Assembly (NCBI RefSeq): GCF_947305105.1
Contig: NZ_CAMZCS010000005.1
Location: 62,001 to 126,000, forward strand
Length of the DNA stretch: 64,000 bases
DNA from: an uncultured Fibrobacter sp.
GTDB lineage: Bacteria > Fibrobacterota > Fibrobacteria > Fibrobacterales > Fibrobacteraceae
Direction of reading: 5' to 3'
In this document: positions 43,127-51,602 of the stretch, one piece after another
Layout: each line of letters opens with the position of its first letter
Position numbering within the stretch: position 1 is the first letter of the stretch
Program-made: the position numbers and the translations under genes
The notes under the pieces: model-generated
Seen by the model: the letters and a program-made list of their open reading frames with translations, nothing else
What the model was told of the DNA's origin: nothing
The model's database searches: none

Positions 43127-44671
43127 ATGAATATATTCGCAAGGCTTTTTACCCTTCTCGCCATCGTCTCGGCATTCGCTTTCGCCGAGACAACATCCGT
43201 CTCGCCAGTCGACTCTACAAATTCCATCCAGGAACTCGAAAAGAAGCACGCAGTGTGGATCAAGCTCGAAGGCGACGTGGAACCGTCAATGTTCGATTTT
43301 TGCGCCCGCGCCATTGACGACGCGCTCAAGGAAAACCCCGACTACATCATTTTCGAAATCAATACCTTCGGTGGCAGACTCGACGCTGCATTCGACATTG
43401 TAGACACCATCATGGCAATCAAGGGCCCCGAGACCATCGCTCTCGTCAAGAAAAAAGCCATCAGTGCGGGGAGCCTTATCGCGCTCACCTGCAAGCGTCT
43501 CTACATGCTCGAAGCCACGACTATCGGTGACTGTGCGCCCATCGTGCAGGGCGGCGATGGCACCCCGCAAATCGTCGGCGAAAAAATCCAGTCCCCGCTC
43601 CGGGCGAAGTTCAGGAACCTCGCCCAGCGGAACGGTTACCCCGAACTGCTGAGTTCATCGTTCGTGACCCCGGAACTTGAAATCCTGGAACTCAAGGCCA
43701 AGCTCGACAAGGGCAAGAAGACGGAGCGCGACACCGTGCTTATCATCGAGGGCGAAAAATACGAAGTCCTCGACAAGGCCGAAAAGGAATTCTGGGGAGC
43801 GCCCAAAATCCTCGTGAAAGAAGGCGAACTTTTAACGATGACCGACAAGGAAGCCGAAGAACTCGGTTTCTCTAAGGGAACGTTCAAGGACAGGGCCGAC
43901 TTCGAGACCGCACTTGCTATAGAAAGGCGTAGCGAAGTCGAAACGACTCTCGGCGAAGACATCGCTGCCGCCATCGCCGCCATCTCTGGAATCTTGCTCA
44001 TCCTCGGGTTCGGTGCGCTCTACATCGAATTCAAGACTCCGGGATTCGGGCTGTTCGGCATCATCGGCATCATCCTTATCGCCATCGTGTTCCTCGGGCA
44101 ATTCGCCCCGCAGCTCGACGGCTACATCCCCGCCATCCTGCTCGTGGCAGGCGTGGCGCTGTTCCTCGTCGAAATCTTCGTGATGCCAGGAACGTTCCTT
44201 TTTGGCGTCGGGGGCATTGCGTGTATGATACTCGCCCTCGCGCTCTCGTTCTCGCCCTCCGAGATGCCCGAATACATCCCCGAGACAGTCGAAACGACCT
44301 TCGACGCAACCCCGTGGCTGTTCGGATTACTTTATATGCTATGCTGTGCCGGTATTGCGCTTGTATTCCCGATTGCCGCAAGCAAGTACCTGATTCCGCT
44401 TTTGCCCGAAGGCTGGACGCCCATGCTCAAGACCGATTTGGAAACAGCAGCATCTCCCACCGAAGCCGTGCAAGAAGTGAATGTCGGTGATGTCGGTGTT
44501 GCCAAGACCTTCCTGCGCCCGGTAGGCCAAGCAAGCTTTACTCTAACCGATGGCTCAACCAAGCTATTCGACGTCCAGACGCACGGCGAGATTATCGAAG
44601 CGGGCTCCCGCGTAAAAGTGGAAGCCGTACAGGAAGGCCACATCTGGGTGGGTCTGGACACAAGCGTTTAA
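43127..44671 (+). CDS. nfeD: NfeD-type membrane serine protease
   Basis: A 514-aa long-form NfeD: signal peptide (1-20), ClpP-like Ser-Lys protease domain (about 40-230; candidate nucleophile Ser113 in KKAISAGSLIAL, after IIFEINTFGGRLDAA), then four to five membrane helices (about 285-410) and a C-terminal OB-fold (about 440-514, VGVAKTFLRPVGQASF). NfeD proteins act with flotillins on membrane microdomains and cleave stomatin-like partners in some organisms. floA follows 21 nt downstream with GGAGAAAAAA as ribosome-binding site, the conserved nfeD-floA operon. Confidence 0.92.
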   Translation: MNIFARLFTLLAIVSAFAFAETTSVSPVDSTNSIQELEKKHAVWIKLEGDVEPSMFDFCARAIDDALKENPDYIIFEINTFGGRLDAAFDIVDTIMAIKGPETIALVKKKAISAGSLIALTCKRLYMLEATTIGDCAPIVQGGDGTPQIVGEKIQSPLRAKFRNLAQRNGYPELLSSSFVTPELEILELKAKLDKGKKTERDTVLIIEGEKYEVLDKAEKEFWGAPKILVKEGELLTMTDKEAEELGFSKGTFKDRADFETALAIERRSEVETTLGEDIAAAIAAISGILLILGFGALYIEFKTPGFGLFGIIGIILIAIVFLGQFAPQLDGYIPAILLVAGVALFLVEIFVMPGTFLFGVGGIACMILALALSFSPSEMPEYIPETVETTFDATPWLFGLLYMLCCAGIALVFPIAASKYLIPLLPEGWTPMLKTDLETAASPTEAVQEVNVGDVGVAKTFLRPVGQASFTLTDGSTKLFDVQTHGEIIEAGSRVKVEAVQEGHIWVGLDTSV

Positions 44672-44692
44672 AAACAAAAAACGGAGAAAAAA

Positions 44693-45667
44693 ATGGATAC
44701 TCTTTTAATCGTTGGAATTGTTATCGCGGCGATTGCCGTCATCATCCTGCTCGCCTTCATCGGCAAGTTCTTCAGCCTCTGGCTCCAGGCCTTGTTCTCC
44801 AGGGCGAACGTGAGCATCTTCCAGCTCATCGGTATGCGCCTGCGTAAGGTGCCGCCGCAGGTGATTGTCGAAGCCCGCATTTTGAGCTGCAAGGCTGGCC
44901 TCCCCGTCGACACGAACCTGCTCGAAGCCCACTACCTTAGCCGCGGTAACGTGCTCCGCGTAATCCAGGCCCTCATTGCCGCCAACAAGGCGAACATCAA
45001 GCTCGACTTCAAGGAAGCTGCCGCCATCGACCTCGCCGGCCGTAACGTGCTCGAAGCCGTGCAGATGTCCGTGAACCCGAAGGTCATCACGACCCCGAAG
45101 GTTTCCGCCGTGGCCCTCGACGGTATCCAGCTCCATGCCGTGACCCGTATTACCGTGCGCGCCAGCATCCAGAAGTTGGTCGGTGGCGCCGGCGAAGACA
45201 CCGTGATTGCTCGCGTGGGTGAAGGCATCGTGTCTTCCATTGGTTCTGCCAAGAGCCACAAGGACGTGCTCGAGAACCCGAACATGATTTCCAAGAAGGT
45301 GCTCGCCTCCGGCCTCGATGCCGGTACCGCCTTCGAAATTCTCTCCATCGACATCGCCGACGTGGACGTGGGCCAGAACATTGGCGCCATCCTCGAAACC
45401 GACCGTGCCGAAGCCGACAAGAAGATTGCCCAGGCCAAGGCCGAAGAGCGCCGCGCCATGGCATACGCCGCCGAACAGGAAATGAAGGCGAAGGTCATGG
45501 AAATGAAGGCCAAGCTCGTGGAAGCCGAAGCCCAGATCCCGATGGCCATGGCCACCGCTCTCCGCGACGGCAAGCTCGGTGTGATGGACTACTATAACTT
45601 GAAGAACATCGAAGCCGACACGCAGATGCGCAAGGAAATTGGTGCTGGCGGCGAAGCCGCGAAGTAG
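44693..45667 (+). CDS. floA: Flotillin-like protein FloA
   Basis: A 324-aa flotillin that scaffolds functional membrane microdomains. An N-terminal membrane helix (3-28), the FloA signature [15 protein letters not shown], the PHB/SPFH domain ([29 protein letters not shown]), and a C-terminal coiled coil rich in Glu/Ala/Lys (about 235-285) are in order. Cotranscribed with nfeD. The stop TAG (45665-45667) overlaps the first unit of a nine-unit heptamer array. Confidence 0.95.
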   Translation: MDTLLIVGIVIAAIAVIILLAFIGKFFSLWLQALFSRANVSIFQLIGMRLRKVPPQVIVEARILSCKAGLPVDTNLLEAHYLSRGNVLRVIQALIAANKANIKLDFKEAAAIDLAGRNVLEAVQMSVNPKVITTPKVSAVALDGIQLHAVTRITVRASIQKLVGGAGEDTVIARVGEGIVSSIGSAKSHKDVLENPNMISKKVLASGLDAGTAFEILSIDIADVDVGQNIGAILETDRAEADKKIAQAKAEERRAMAYAAEQEMKAKVMEMKAKLVEAEAQIPMAMATALRDGKLGVMDYYNLKNIEADTQMRKEIGAGGEAAK

Positions 45668-45735
45668 TTTTGAGTTATGAGTTTTGAGTTATGAGTTGTG
45701 AGTTTTGAGTTGTGAGTTTTGAGTTGTGAGGTAAT
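45666..45735. repeat. Nine-unit heptamer array after floA
   Basis: AGTTTTG, AGTTATG, AGTTTTG, AGTTATG, AGTTGTG, AGTTTTG, AGTTGTG, AGTTTTG, AGTTGTG in exact register (45666-45728), then AGGTAAT. TGA occurs at every junction (45671, 45678 ... 45727), giving three stops in each frame. The last units supply the GAGG ribosome-binding site for the next gene. Confidence 0.9.
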
Positions 45736-45736
45736 T

Positions 45737-46108
45737 GTGCAAGATTTTCAGTCTCTTGAAATTTGGAAAAAAAGTCATTCGCTGGTTTTGTCTATTTACA
45801 AAATTACAGAGAACAACTTTCCAAAAAGCGAGCAATTCGCCCTAACATCGCAAATAAGAAGATCTGCATCATCAATTCCGACAAACATTGCAGAAGGCTG
45901 CGGAAGGCGAACAAGTAAAGATTTTGCACATTTTATCCAAATGGCTATAGGCTCATCATCTGAAGTTGAATATCAACTCATATTAGCAAAAGACCTGAAA
46001 TATATAAATGAAGAAACTTGGAAATCACTAAGCCAAAACATCACTGAAATTAGAAAAATGATGTGCTCTTTCAAAAATAAACTCACAACACTCCTAACAT
46101 ATAACTGA
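45737..46108 (+). CDS. Four-helix-bundle protein (23S rRNA intervening-sequence protein family)
   Basis: A 123-aa protein of the family found in rRNA intervening sequences, related to the Avd fold: DFQSLEIWKKSHSLVLSIYK, ALTSQIRRSASSIPTNIAEG, SSSEVEYQLILAKDLKYI are its hallmark helices. Its role outside rRNA insertions is unknown. The GTG at 45737 is chosen because GAGG lies 5 nt upstream and family members begin just before D-F; upstream TTG at 45719 lies inside the repeats. It is flanked by oppositely oriented heptamer arrays and is more AT-rich than its neighbours, suggesting insertion. Confidence 0.85.
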   Translation: MQDFQSLEIWKKSHSLVLSIYKITENNFPKSEQFALTSQIRRSASSIPTNIAEGCGRRTSKDFAHFIQMAIGSSSEVEYQLILAKDLKYINEETWKSLSQNITEIRKMMCSFKNKLTTLLTYN

Positions 46109-46143
46109 CCACTGATAACTCACAACTGACAACTGACCACTAT
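46104..46143. repeat. Heptamer array between four-helix-bundle gene and next start
   Basis: ACTGACC, ACTGATA, ACTCACA, ACTGACA, ACTGACC with ACT at 46104, 46111, 46118, 46125, 46132 and 46139; it contains the TGA stop of the preceding gene and ends 2 nt before the next ATG. Confidence 0.85.
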
Positions 46144-46144
46144 T

Positions 46145-46960
46145 ATGGAAGGACTACTCATTCTCATCGGCATCTGGGTCCTCGACATCGTCATCAAGAA
46201 GGTTGCCGCCAACCGAAAGAAGCAGCAACAGATTCCGCCGACCGTAAACAGGCGTGAAGATATTGAAGACGACCAGGAAAGCGACGAATACAGGACTGAA
46301 GAAGCCCCGCATGCGCCGCGTTCCTTGCAGGATTTAATCCGGCAGTTCGAAGAAGCGCAGCGGCAGGCTGCTCAGGGCAACATCGAGCCGCCCGTTCCCC
46401 CTGTGGAAAAGCGTCGTGACCCGAACAAACCTATCACGCTGCGCGATGTTGCTGAAGTCGTTATCGGAGTCGATATTGTCAATCTGGAATTCCTGATGGA
46501 TGAATTCGAGGTCGACGAAAATACGGCCGCCGAAATGCTCATGGCACTGCAGGCCCACCGCATCGTAGGCCACGACATGGGCGAAGGCGACTGCGACGTA
46601 CTCGTGCACGACATGGACGAACTGGACAATCTCCTAAATCGTGTACATCGGCAAGAAGAACAAGATGCCGAAGCGGAACGCGAGCAGGCTTTGCGCGATG
46701 AGCGCGAAGAAGCACGCCGCCTGGAGTTGGAACGCCAGCGCAAGCTGAACGAACTCGAAGGCCGTGCAAAATCTGCCCGAGAAGCCGCCGGCACGGATCT
46801 TGCTGCGCTTGCAGCTGCCGAATCCGCAAACGAAGTGCCGCAGCAACGCTCCCCCGCGGTCTCGACGAAAAACATCGCCGACGTGCGCAGGGGTTTCATC
46901 TGGGCCAAGGTTCTTGACGAACCGCGTTTCAAGCGCCGTTGGAGCGCACAATACCGCTAA
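46145..46960 (+). CDS. Membrane-anchored protein with FtsK-gamma-like domain
   Basis: A 271-aa protein with a short N-terminal hydrophobic helix (about 3-19), a Pro/Gln-rich stretch, then at about residues 98-165 a winged-helix region, LEFLMDEFEVDENTAAEMLM followed by ALQAHRIVGHD, that resembles the DNA-binding gamma domain of FtsK/SpoIIIE; a Glu/Arg-rich coiled coil (about 170-225) follows. It lacks any ATPase domain, so it is not an FtsK. The resemblance is by eye. The regulator gene starts 24 nt after its stop. No Shine-Dalgarno is visible because a repeat array fills the upstream interval. Confidence 0.6.
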   Translation: MEGLLILIGIWVLDIVIKKVAANRKKQQQIPPTVNRREDIEDDQESDEYRTEEAPHAPRSLQDLIRQFEEAQRQAAQGNIEPPVPPVEKRRDPNKPITLRDVAEVVIGVDIVNLEFLMDEFEVDENTAAEMLMALQAHRIVGHDMGEGDCDVLVHDMDELDNLLNRVHRQEEQDAEAEREQALRDEREEARRLELERQRKLNELEGRAKSAREAAGTDLAALAAAESANEVPQQRSPAVSTKNIADVRRGFIWAKVLDEPRFKRRWSAQYR

Positions 46961-46984
46961 TCCACCGAACCCCGTGCCGAGCCT

Positions 46985-48367
46985 ATGCGCAACAAGATCC
47001 TGCAAGCATTAATCCAGTCCCCGCACAAACGTGACGATGCGCTGCCCAGCGTCCGCATGCTCATGGCCACGTTCAAGGCGAGTTCCGGAACCGTACAGGC
47101 CGTCCTCCGGCAGCTTCAGGATAACGGACAGATTTACTGCATCCGCGGTAAAGGTTGTTTCTGGGGCAGTTCGCCGACGCAGATTCAACTCCCCAAGCCC
47201 AGGGAAAGCGCCCTCGCCAAGCTCAACCGCCTTTTCGAAGACGACTGGAAGCACGGGGAATACAAGCCGACCGACCCGCTGCCCCTCTTGAAAGAGATGG
47301 CAGAACGCTACCATGCGAGCCTCCCCCTTCTGCGCAAGTTTCTGGCGCAAAAAATGGAGGCCGGCATCCTCCAGCAAAATGGCAGGCGTTATTTTTTCGC
47401 TCAAAACCACAGGGATTCCTTCGGGAATTCCGGGAATGGCCTCAGCGAACTCATCTTCGTCACGCGATGCAATAGCTGGGGCGGCTTTACCGCTGAAAGC
47501 GAACGTGAACTAGACTTTTTGCGCCTTATCTATAAAACAGCCGGTGCCCGCAAGTACAAGCTCATCCTCCTGGGAATGGACGAGAACAGCGGCGACCTGA
47601 TTGACCGTAGCGGCCAAGTTGTCCGCCTGCAAGACTACACGCATGCCATCGGAGCGCTGCTGAGCACGTTGCTCATTCAGAAACCCCTCCCCCTCCTTCA
47701 ACTTTTCGCGGGAGTCAAATTCCCTGTTGCCGTCTGGTGGGAACAGCCAGTGGACAGCATCCCGAAATTTTATCTGAACAAGCCGCACTGGGCATTTTTC
47801 AATTCGACCTTCGGTGAACTGCCGGGAATCGAGGTGGGAAAATACCTTGTCAACAACGATGTCAACCATGTCACCTTCTTCTCGCCGTACCACAACAGTT
47901 CATGGTCAAAGGACCGCCTGACAGGCCTGCAGAAGGCAGGACTGCAAGTGGACAGCCAGGTGGACGTGGAGTTCGCAAGCCCCTGGGATTACAGGCAAAT
48001 TGCGCGCGCCTCCGTCGCAAAGCAGTCCGTGGAAGCCTACTCGCGCAGGTTGCTGAAGAAAAAACTCAAGACGCTGATTCCTGCACGGGACGAATGGGCT
48101 CCCGACGAATGGTGGGTCTGCGTCAACGACGAGGTTGCGGGACTGTTCATCGAAATGGCCGAAGACGGCGAATGCACGCTGCCCGGCGACAGGAACCAGC
48201 CTCACATCATCGCATTCGACAACTCCGCCGAAAGCTACCTGCTGCGCATCCGGAGCTACGACTTCAACACCGACGCGCTCGTGGAACAAATGTTCTACTA
48301 CTTGGAAAATCCCGAAATCGGGAAAAATAAAATCCACCACATCCTCGGGAACGTGGTGGAGAAGTAA
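46985..48367 (+). CDS. GntR-type regulator with two winged helices and a LacI-like ligand domain
   Basis: A 460-aa transcriptional regulator. The first winged helix (about 10-58) has LPSVRMLMATFKASSGTVQA and the GKGCFWG wing. A second similar unit (about 78-140) has LLKEMAERYHASLPLLRKFL and the wing QQNGRRYFF. The rest (about 150-460) looks like a periplasmic-binding/LacI-type effector fold: ELIFVTRCNSWGGF, YLVNNDVNHVTFFSPYHNSSW, GLFIEMAEDG. Such proteins sense sugars in related bacteria; the ligand is unknown. Its stop codon is in register with the downstream heptamer array. Confidence 0.75.
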   Translation: MRNKILQALIQSPHKRDDALPSVRMLMATFKASSGTVQAVLRQLQDNGQIYCIRGKGCFWGSSPTQIQLPKPRESALAKLNRLFEDDWKHGEYKPTDPLPLLKEMAERYHASLPLLRKFLAQKMEAGILQQNGRRYFFAQNHRDSFGNSGNGLSELIFVTRCNSWGGFTAESERELDFLRLIYKTAGARKYKLILLGMDENSGDLIDRSGQVVRLQDYTHAIGALLSTLLIQKPLPLLQLFAGVKFPVAVWWEQPVDSIPKFYLNKPHWAFFNSTFGELPGIEVGKYLVNNDVNHVTFFSPYHNSSWSKDRLTGLQKAGLQVDSQVDVEFASPWDYRQIARASVAKQSVEAYSRRLLKKKLKTLIPARDEWAPDEWWVCVNDEVAGLFIEMAEDGECTLPGDRNQPHIIAFDNSAESYLLRIRSYDFNTDALVEQMFYYLENPEIGKNKIHHILGNVVEK

Positions 48368-48413
48368 ATAGTAAATAGTAGGAAGTAGGAAGTAGACGGT
48401 AAGTGGTTGACTG
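48363..48413. repeat. Heptamer array after the GntR-type gene
   Basis: AGTAAAT, AGTAAAT, AGTAGGA, AGTAGGA, AGTAGAC, GGTAAGT, GGTTGAC; TAA/TAG at 48365, 48372, 48379, 48386, 48393, the first being the actual stop codon. Confidence 0.85.
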
Positions 48414-48431
48414 TCTACTGTAGCCTTGAAC

Positions 48432-49166
48432 TTACTTATTCTTATTGACGATCAGGGTTTTGGCCTTGAAGGTCTTCTTGTCAATCCACTTGACCATCAG
48501 GGAAACCTTGTTGTCCTTGTCGAGGGCGGCCCAGTACTTCTTGAGCGTGTCTTCGGCGTTGTCGAAGATCGGCATCAGTTTCGGGAAACCGTTGAAGCTG
48601 GGAATCGGGCTACCGTCGGTTTCGTAGGTGCTGATGAAGTGGCCGAGACCCGGCAGAGCCTTCTCGAATTCAAACGTCATGCGTTCGCAACCGGCGTCTT
48701 CGCAGTTGCCCCTGCTCTTGAGGATGGAGAGCTTGTACACGGCGGGCTGGGCGTTCTTGTAATGGATGCCCGAGATGCGCGGCGTGAAGTTCGGGGCGTC
48801 GTCTTCGTACTGGCGCGTAGCGAGGGCGCTTTCGAAAGTACCGCCGAGCTTGATGGCGTTGTAAATGGTGTCGGTCTGGTCGCCGTTCGTGATAATCTGG
48901 ACGTCGGCGGTGTGGCGGGCCGGGTAGTAGATGATCAAGTGCGGGTCCGTGAGCTTGGACTCGTCGAAGGCCTTCGTCTTCATGAAGCCGGTCTTCGGTT
49001 CCATTTCGAAAACGCGGTTACGGCTGTTGACGCTGCGGCCCATGATCCAGTAGACCTGCACGTAGGACTTGCCGTCGGCGCTTTCGCCGAGAACGATGCC
49101 ACGACCGGGATACGGGTTCTTGGAGAGGGCTTTGAAATTCTGTTTTGCTTCGTCGATGTAGGACAT
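48432..49166 (-). CDS. purO: IMP cyclohydrolase, PurO type
   Basis: A 244-aa protein of the PurO-like IMP cyclohydrolase family, which closes FAICAR to IMP in purine synthesis. The N-terminal NPYPGRGIVLGESADGK and IMGRSVNSRNRVFE segments are diagnostic. In archaea PurO replaces the PurH C-terminal activity; bacterial homologues are less studied, so activity is inferred. The ATG at 49164-49166 directly abuts a heptamer array and no Shine-Dalgarno is visible. Confidence 0.82.
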   Translation of the reverse strand: MSYIDEAKQNFKALSKNPYPGRGIVLGESADGKSYVQVYWIMGRSVNSRNRVFEMEPKTGFMKTKAFDESKLTDPHLIIYYPARHTADVQIITNGDQTDTIYNAIKLGGTFESALATRQYEDDAPNFTPRISGIHYKNAQPAVYKLSILKSRGNCEDAGCERMTFEFEKALPGLGHFISTYETDGSPIPSFNGFPKLMPIFDNAEDTLKKYWAALDKDNKVSLMVKWIDKKTFKAKTLIVNKNK

Positions 49167-49211
49167 AGTGATTAGTAAATAGTGGTTGGTGGTTGGGGCG
49201 CCTTCGGCGCA
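49167..49211. repeat. Heptamer array and hairpin abutting the purO start codon
   Basis: AGTGATT, AGTAAAT, AGTGGTT, GGTGGTT, GGGGCGC, then hairpin GCGCC-TTC-GGCGC (49198-49210). The layout copies that upstream of dnaJ (7621-7663). Confidence 0.8.
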
Positions 49212-49265
49212 TTGCAGTTACAAAAATAAAAAAAGGAGGACTGGCCTCCTATGTTTTGGGAAAAT

Positions 49266-49739
49266 TTAGTTCGATTCTTCAAGGCAATAAGGCGTGGTTT
49301 CGATTGAATCCGCCGGCAAGACCTTATAGACATCACTGTAGTGCATGAAATATTTGATATCGGCTTCTTCGGCAGAAATATCAAACTTGACATCGGCTGG
49401 ACACCATAAATTTATATCGTCACTTTCTTTTATTTCGTCCCAAACACGCAATGTATCACCGGAACGTTTCGAGTAATAATCGCCGCTAATCCGAAGGAGT
49501 GTTGACTGAATCCCCCTGAGAAGCACCTGATACCCCCCTTCTTCGCTCTGGAGCAAGAACGCAGTCTTCACAGTAGTGCAACTTCTGTAAGATCCATCGC
49601 AGTTTCCACGGTGGACACAATTTGCCTGGTTTATTATCTTCCTGTCGGCACCCGACGAGGACTCGTCCCCGCAGCAGTCTTCTGTGCAAGCAACAAGCGC
49701 AAACGACAGTGCAGCAGCACACACAATCATTCTTTTCAT
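49266..49739 (-). CDS. Lipoprotein, paralogue 1 of 3
   Basis: A 157-aa predicted lipoprotein: signal MKRMIVCAAALSFA, lipobox LVAC, an early CCGDESSSG segment, then a compact Cys-containing domain with GGYQVLL, RSGDTLRVWD, WCPADVKFDI and EEADIKYFMHY. The motif order (xYQVxx, GDTL, C-x-F-D-I-x-A-x-D-A-D-x-K-Y-F) is shared with the next two genes, so they are tandem paralogues. Its CDS is preceded by AGGGAGG. No known domain is recognised. Confidence 0.72.
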   Translation of the reverse strand: MKRMIVCAAALSFALVACTEDCCGDESSSGADRKIINQANCVHRGNCDGSYRSCTTVKTAFLLQSEEGGYQVLLRGIQSTLLRISGDYYSKRSGDTLRVWDEIKESDDINLWCPADVKFDISAEEADIKYFMHYSDVYKVLPADSIETTPYCLEESN

Positions 49740-49780
49740 AATTCCACCTCCCTAAGCATTCATACTCAAAAAATAAATTA

Positions 49781-50248
49781 TTACGGTCCTTCCGGAGCTG
49801 GGCCAGGGACCACCTCGTACACCGTTTTGCCACTTGATTTAGGACTGAATGCAAAGTACTTGATGTCCGCATCCCTCGCCTCTATATCGAACCAATGGTC
49901 GCTCACGCACATGCATTTTGTTGGAATGATTGATTTTACATCGACAGAAAGCGTATCACCAAAACGATTCACATCCAATTTCACATCTGCAAACCCGCAA
50001 TAATCATCTAACTTCGGGATCATCACCTGGTATTTATCGTTTTCATGATATAGATACGCTTTCGGCAAATCTTCCGAGCCATCTTTTAACAGAATTCTGG
50101 AAAGACTTTCGTAGCAGCCCTTGAAGTCCATGTTCACTTCTCGTGCAGCGCCCTGTCCAGAAGCAGCCGGCGAATCATCGCTACCACAAGCCACGAACGG
50201 CAAGGGAGCGAAAACCATAACCATGGCGTATGCAAGCATCTTTTTCAT
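49781..50248 (-). CDS. Lipoprotein, paralogue 2 of 3
   Basis: A 155-aa predicted lipoprotein, signal MKKMLAYAMVMVFAPLPF with lipobox FVAC. The domain contains DKYQVMIP, RFGDTLSVDV, WFDIEARDADIKYFAF and ends VYEVVPGPAPEGP. The VVPGPAPE end is nearly the same as in the next paralogue. AAAGGGAGG precedes the ATG. The gene is separated from its neighbours by about 40 nt on each side, consistent with one operon running leftward. Confidence 0.72.
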   Translation of the reverse strand: MKKMLAYAMVMVFAPLPFVACGSDDSPAASGQGAAREVNMDFKGCYESLSRILLKDGSEDLPKAYLYHENDKYQVMIPKLDDYCGFADVKLDVNRFGDTLSVDVKSIIPTKCMCVSDHWFDIEARDADIKYFAFSPKSSGKTVYEVVPGPAPEGP

Positions 50249-50289
50249 ATTTCCTCCCTTTAAATATTCTTGGCAACCCGCCCTAATCG

Positions 50290-50961
50290 TTAATAGGAAC
50301 GGCGGTCAATTGAATCGGACGAAGATGATTGATAAATGTCGTACGGAAAGACGGTCCAGGTCGAATCATAAACACCTTCGGCAGACGGGGTGAATGTAGT
50401 TATTATACAGAAGGTTGTATCGTAAACTCCTTCTTCATAAGGTTTATCCAAAGGCGGAATACGATGACATGACGTATCGGGCGCTTTTTCGGGAGCAGGG
50501 CCAGGAACGACCTTGAACCCTCTATTATCGTACTCAAAATATTTGACATCCGCATCTTCTGCCGGAATATTAAAGGTGAAGTACGCATAACATTCCCAAG
50601 TTAAGATGGTATCCGTACCATTCAAGACACGCAAAGTATCCCCCACACGTTCTGCATTAAGTTCATGATTAGTGTAAGTTCTCCTACCACTCATATCTGG
50701 AATAATAATCTGGTAACCGACTTTTTCGTTATTAGTCAGGTAGGCTAGTTCTCCTCCATTGGTACGATTAAGGCTACAAGGGCCCGAATTGGCAAGCACT
50801 TTTTTTAGGGATACCGAATCGTTATCGGAGATGCCAGGTATTTCTTGATTGACCGTATTCAGGTCAATCGCGTTTGAAGTCTTTTCGTCACCGCAGGCCA
50901 CAAGGGCCAGGGTCAACGGAATCAGAGCCGAGACGACAATGTGTGCAAGTGTCTTTTTCAA
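50290..50961 (-). CDS. Lipoprotein, paralogue 3 of 3
   Basis: A 223-aa predicted lipoprotein with lipobox LVAC after KKTLAHIVVSALIPLTLA. The shared domain has VGYQIIIPD, RVGDTLRVLN, YFTFNIPAEDADVKYFEY and FKVVPGPAPE. It alone continues about 60 residues with two YEEGVYDTTF/SAEGVYDSTW repeats and a terminal Ser-rich patch. The TTG start at 50961 is chosen because AAAGGGGG lies 6 nt upstream and the protein then begins K-K like its paralogues; a TTG 12 codons further up is the alternative. The 240 bp upstream (50962-51203) hold no gene. Confidence 0.7.
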   Translation of the reverse strand: MKKTLAHIVVSALIPLTLALVACGDEKTSNAIDLNTVNQEIPGISDNDSVSLKKVLANSGPCSLNRTNGGELAYLTNNEKVGYQIIIPDMSGRRTYTNHELNAERVGDTLRVLNGTDTILTWECYAYFTFNIPAEDADVKYFEYDNRGFKVVPGPAPEKAPDTSCHRIPPLDKPYEEGVYDTTFCIITTFTPSAEGVYDSTWTVFPYDIYQSSSSDSIDRRSY

Positions 50962-51203
50962 GTCAACCCCCTTTACCTTTCCTGGAACGAAACTCAAGAA
51001 TCGGCCTCATATTATACAATATACGTTATGTTCTTCAAAACGCAAATAAAAAAAAATATACGAAATTAAGAATTTTGAGCAAAAATCACGCTTTTCCAGC
51101 AACTCTTGCCCAGCAAGCACAAAATACTATACATTATGTATAATGCAATAAATTTGCCCCCGAAAGGAGAAAATTTTATCAGCTAATTTATTTATAAACG
51201 AAA

Positions 51204-51566
51204 CTACCGTTTCGGGTTGTAGTTGTTCATCAAGACCATGGCGACGGCGATGCAGAGCATCACGACGCTGCCGACAACGACTTGCTGGCGGTGGTCGTAA
51301 TCGCGCTTGACGTACTTGGGGTCTTCTTCGTTGAGTTCCTGGAGTGTCGGTCCTGTATTAATCTTCGTTGAATCTACGCCGCAGATTTCAGCAATCTGCT
51401 CATCGCTCATATTCAGCGTGCTTATGTTAAGGCTGTCGCACCTATTTTGGGTGTCGGCAGCGGCTGCGGGAATCGCGAGGAACAGGGCCAGCAAGACCAC
51501 GAGCAATAAACTGCCCTGGATTGCCACGCCCCTACGGGGCTGTTCCTTTTGAACTTCGTTATTCAC
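51204..51566 (-). CDS. Small exported or double-span membrane protein, unknown
   Basis: A 120-aa protein with an N-terminal hydrophobic segment (about 17-37, GSLLLVVLLALFLAIPAAAA) and a second near the C-terminus (about 97-112, GSVVMLCIAVAMVLM), separated by a Cys-containing charged loop (C-x18-C). GTG start at 51566. It lies 35 nt downstream of gatB on the same strand, the gap being filled exactly by five heptamer units. No family recognised. Confidence 0.6.
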   Translation of the reverse strand: MNNEVQKEQPRRGVAIQGSLLLVVLLALFLAIPAAAADTQNRCDSLNISTLNMSDEQIAEICGVDSTKINTGPTLQELNEEDPKYVKRDYDHRQQVVVGSVVMLCIAVAMVLMNNYNPKR

Positions 51567-51567
51567 G

Positions 51568-51602
51568 CTAGCCTCTAGCCCCTAGATTCTAATCTCTAAA
51601 AT
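51568..51602. repeat. Five-unit heptamer array filling the gatB 3' gap
   Basis: CTAGCCT, CTAGCCC, CTAGATT, CTAATCT, CTAAAAT; each starts with CTA, so TAG occurs every 7 nt on the gatB sense strand. Confidence 0.8.

Noticed and set aside
45737-46108. Four-helix-bundle gene as part of a diversity-generating retroelement
   Set aside because: No reverse transcriptase or template/variable repeat nearby.
45666-46143. Heptamer arrays as a CRISPR array
   Set aside because: Units are 7 bp and degenerate, with no spacers and no cas genes.
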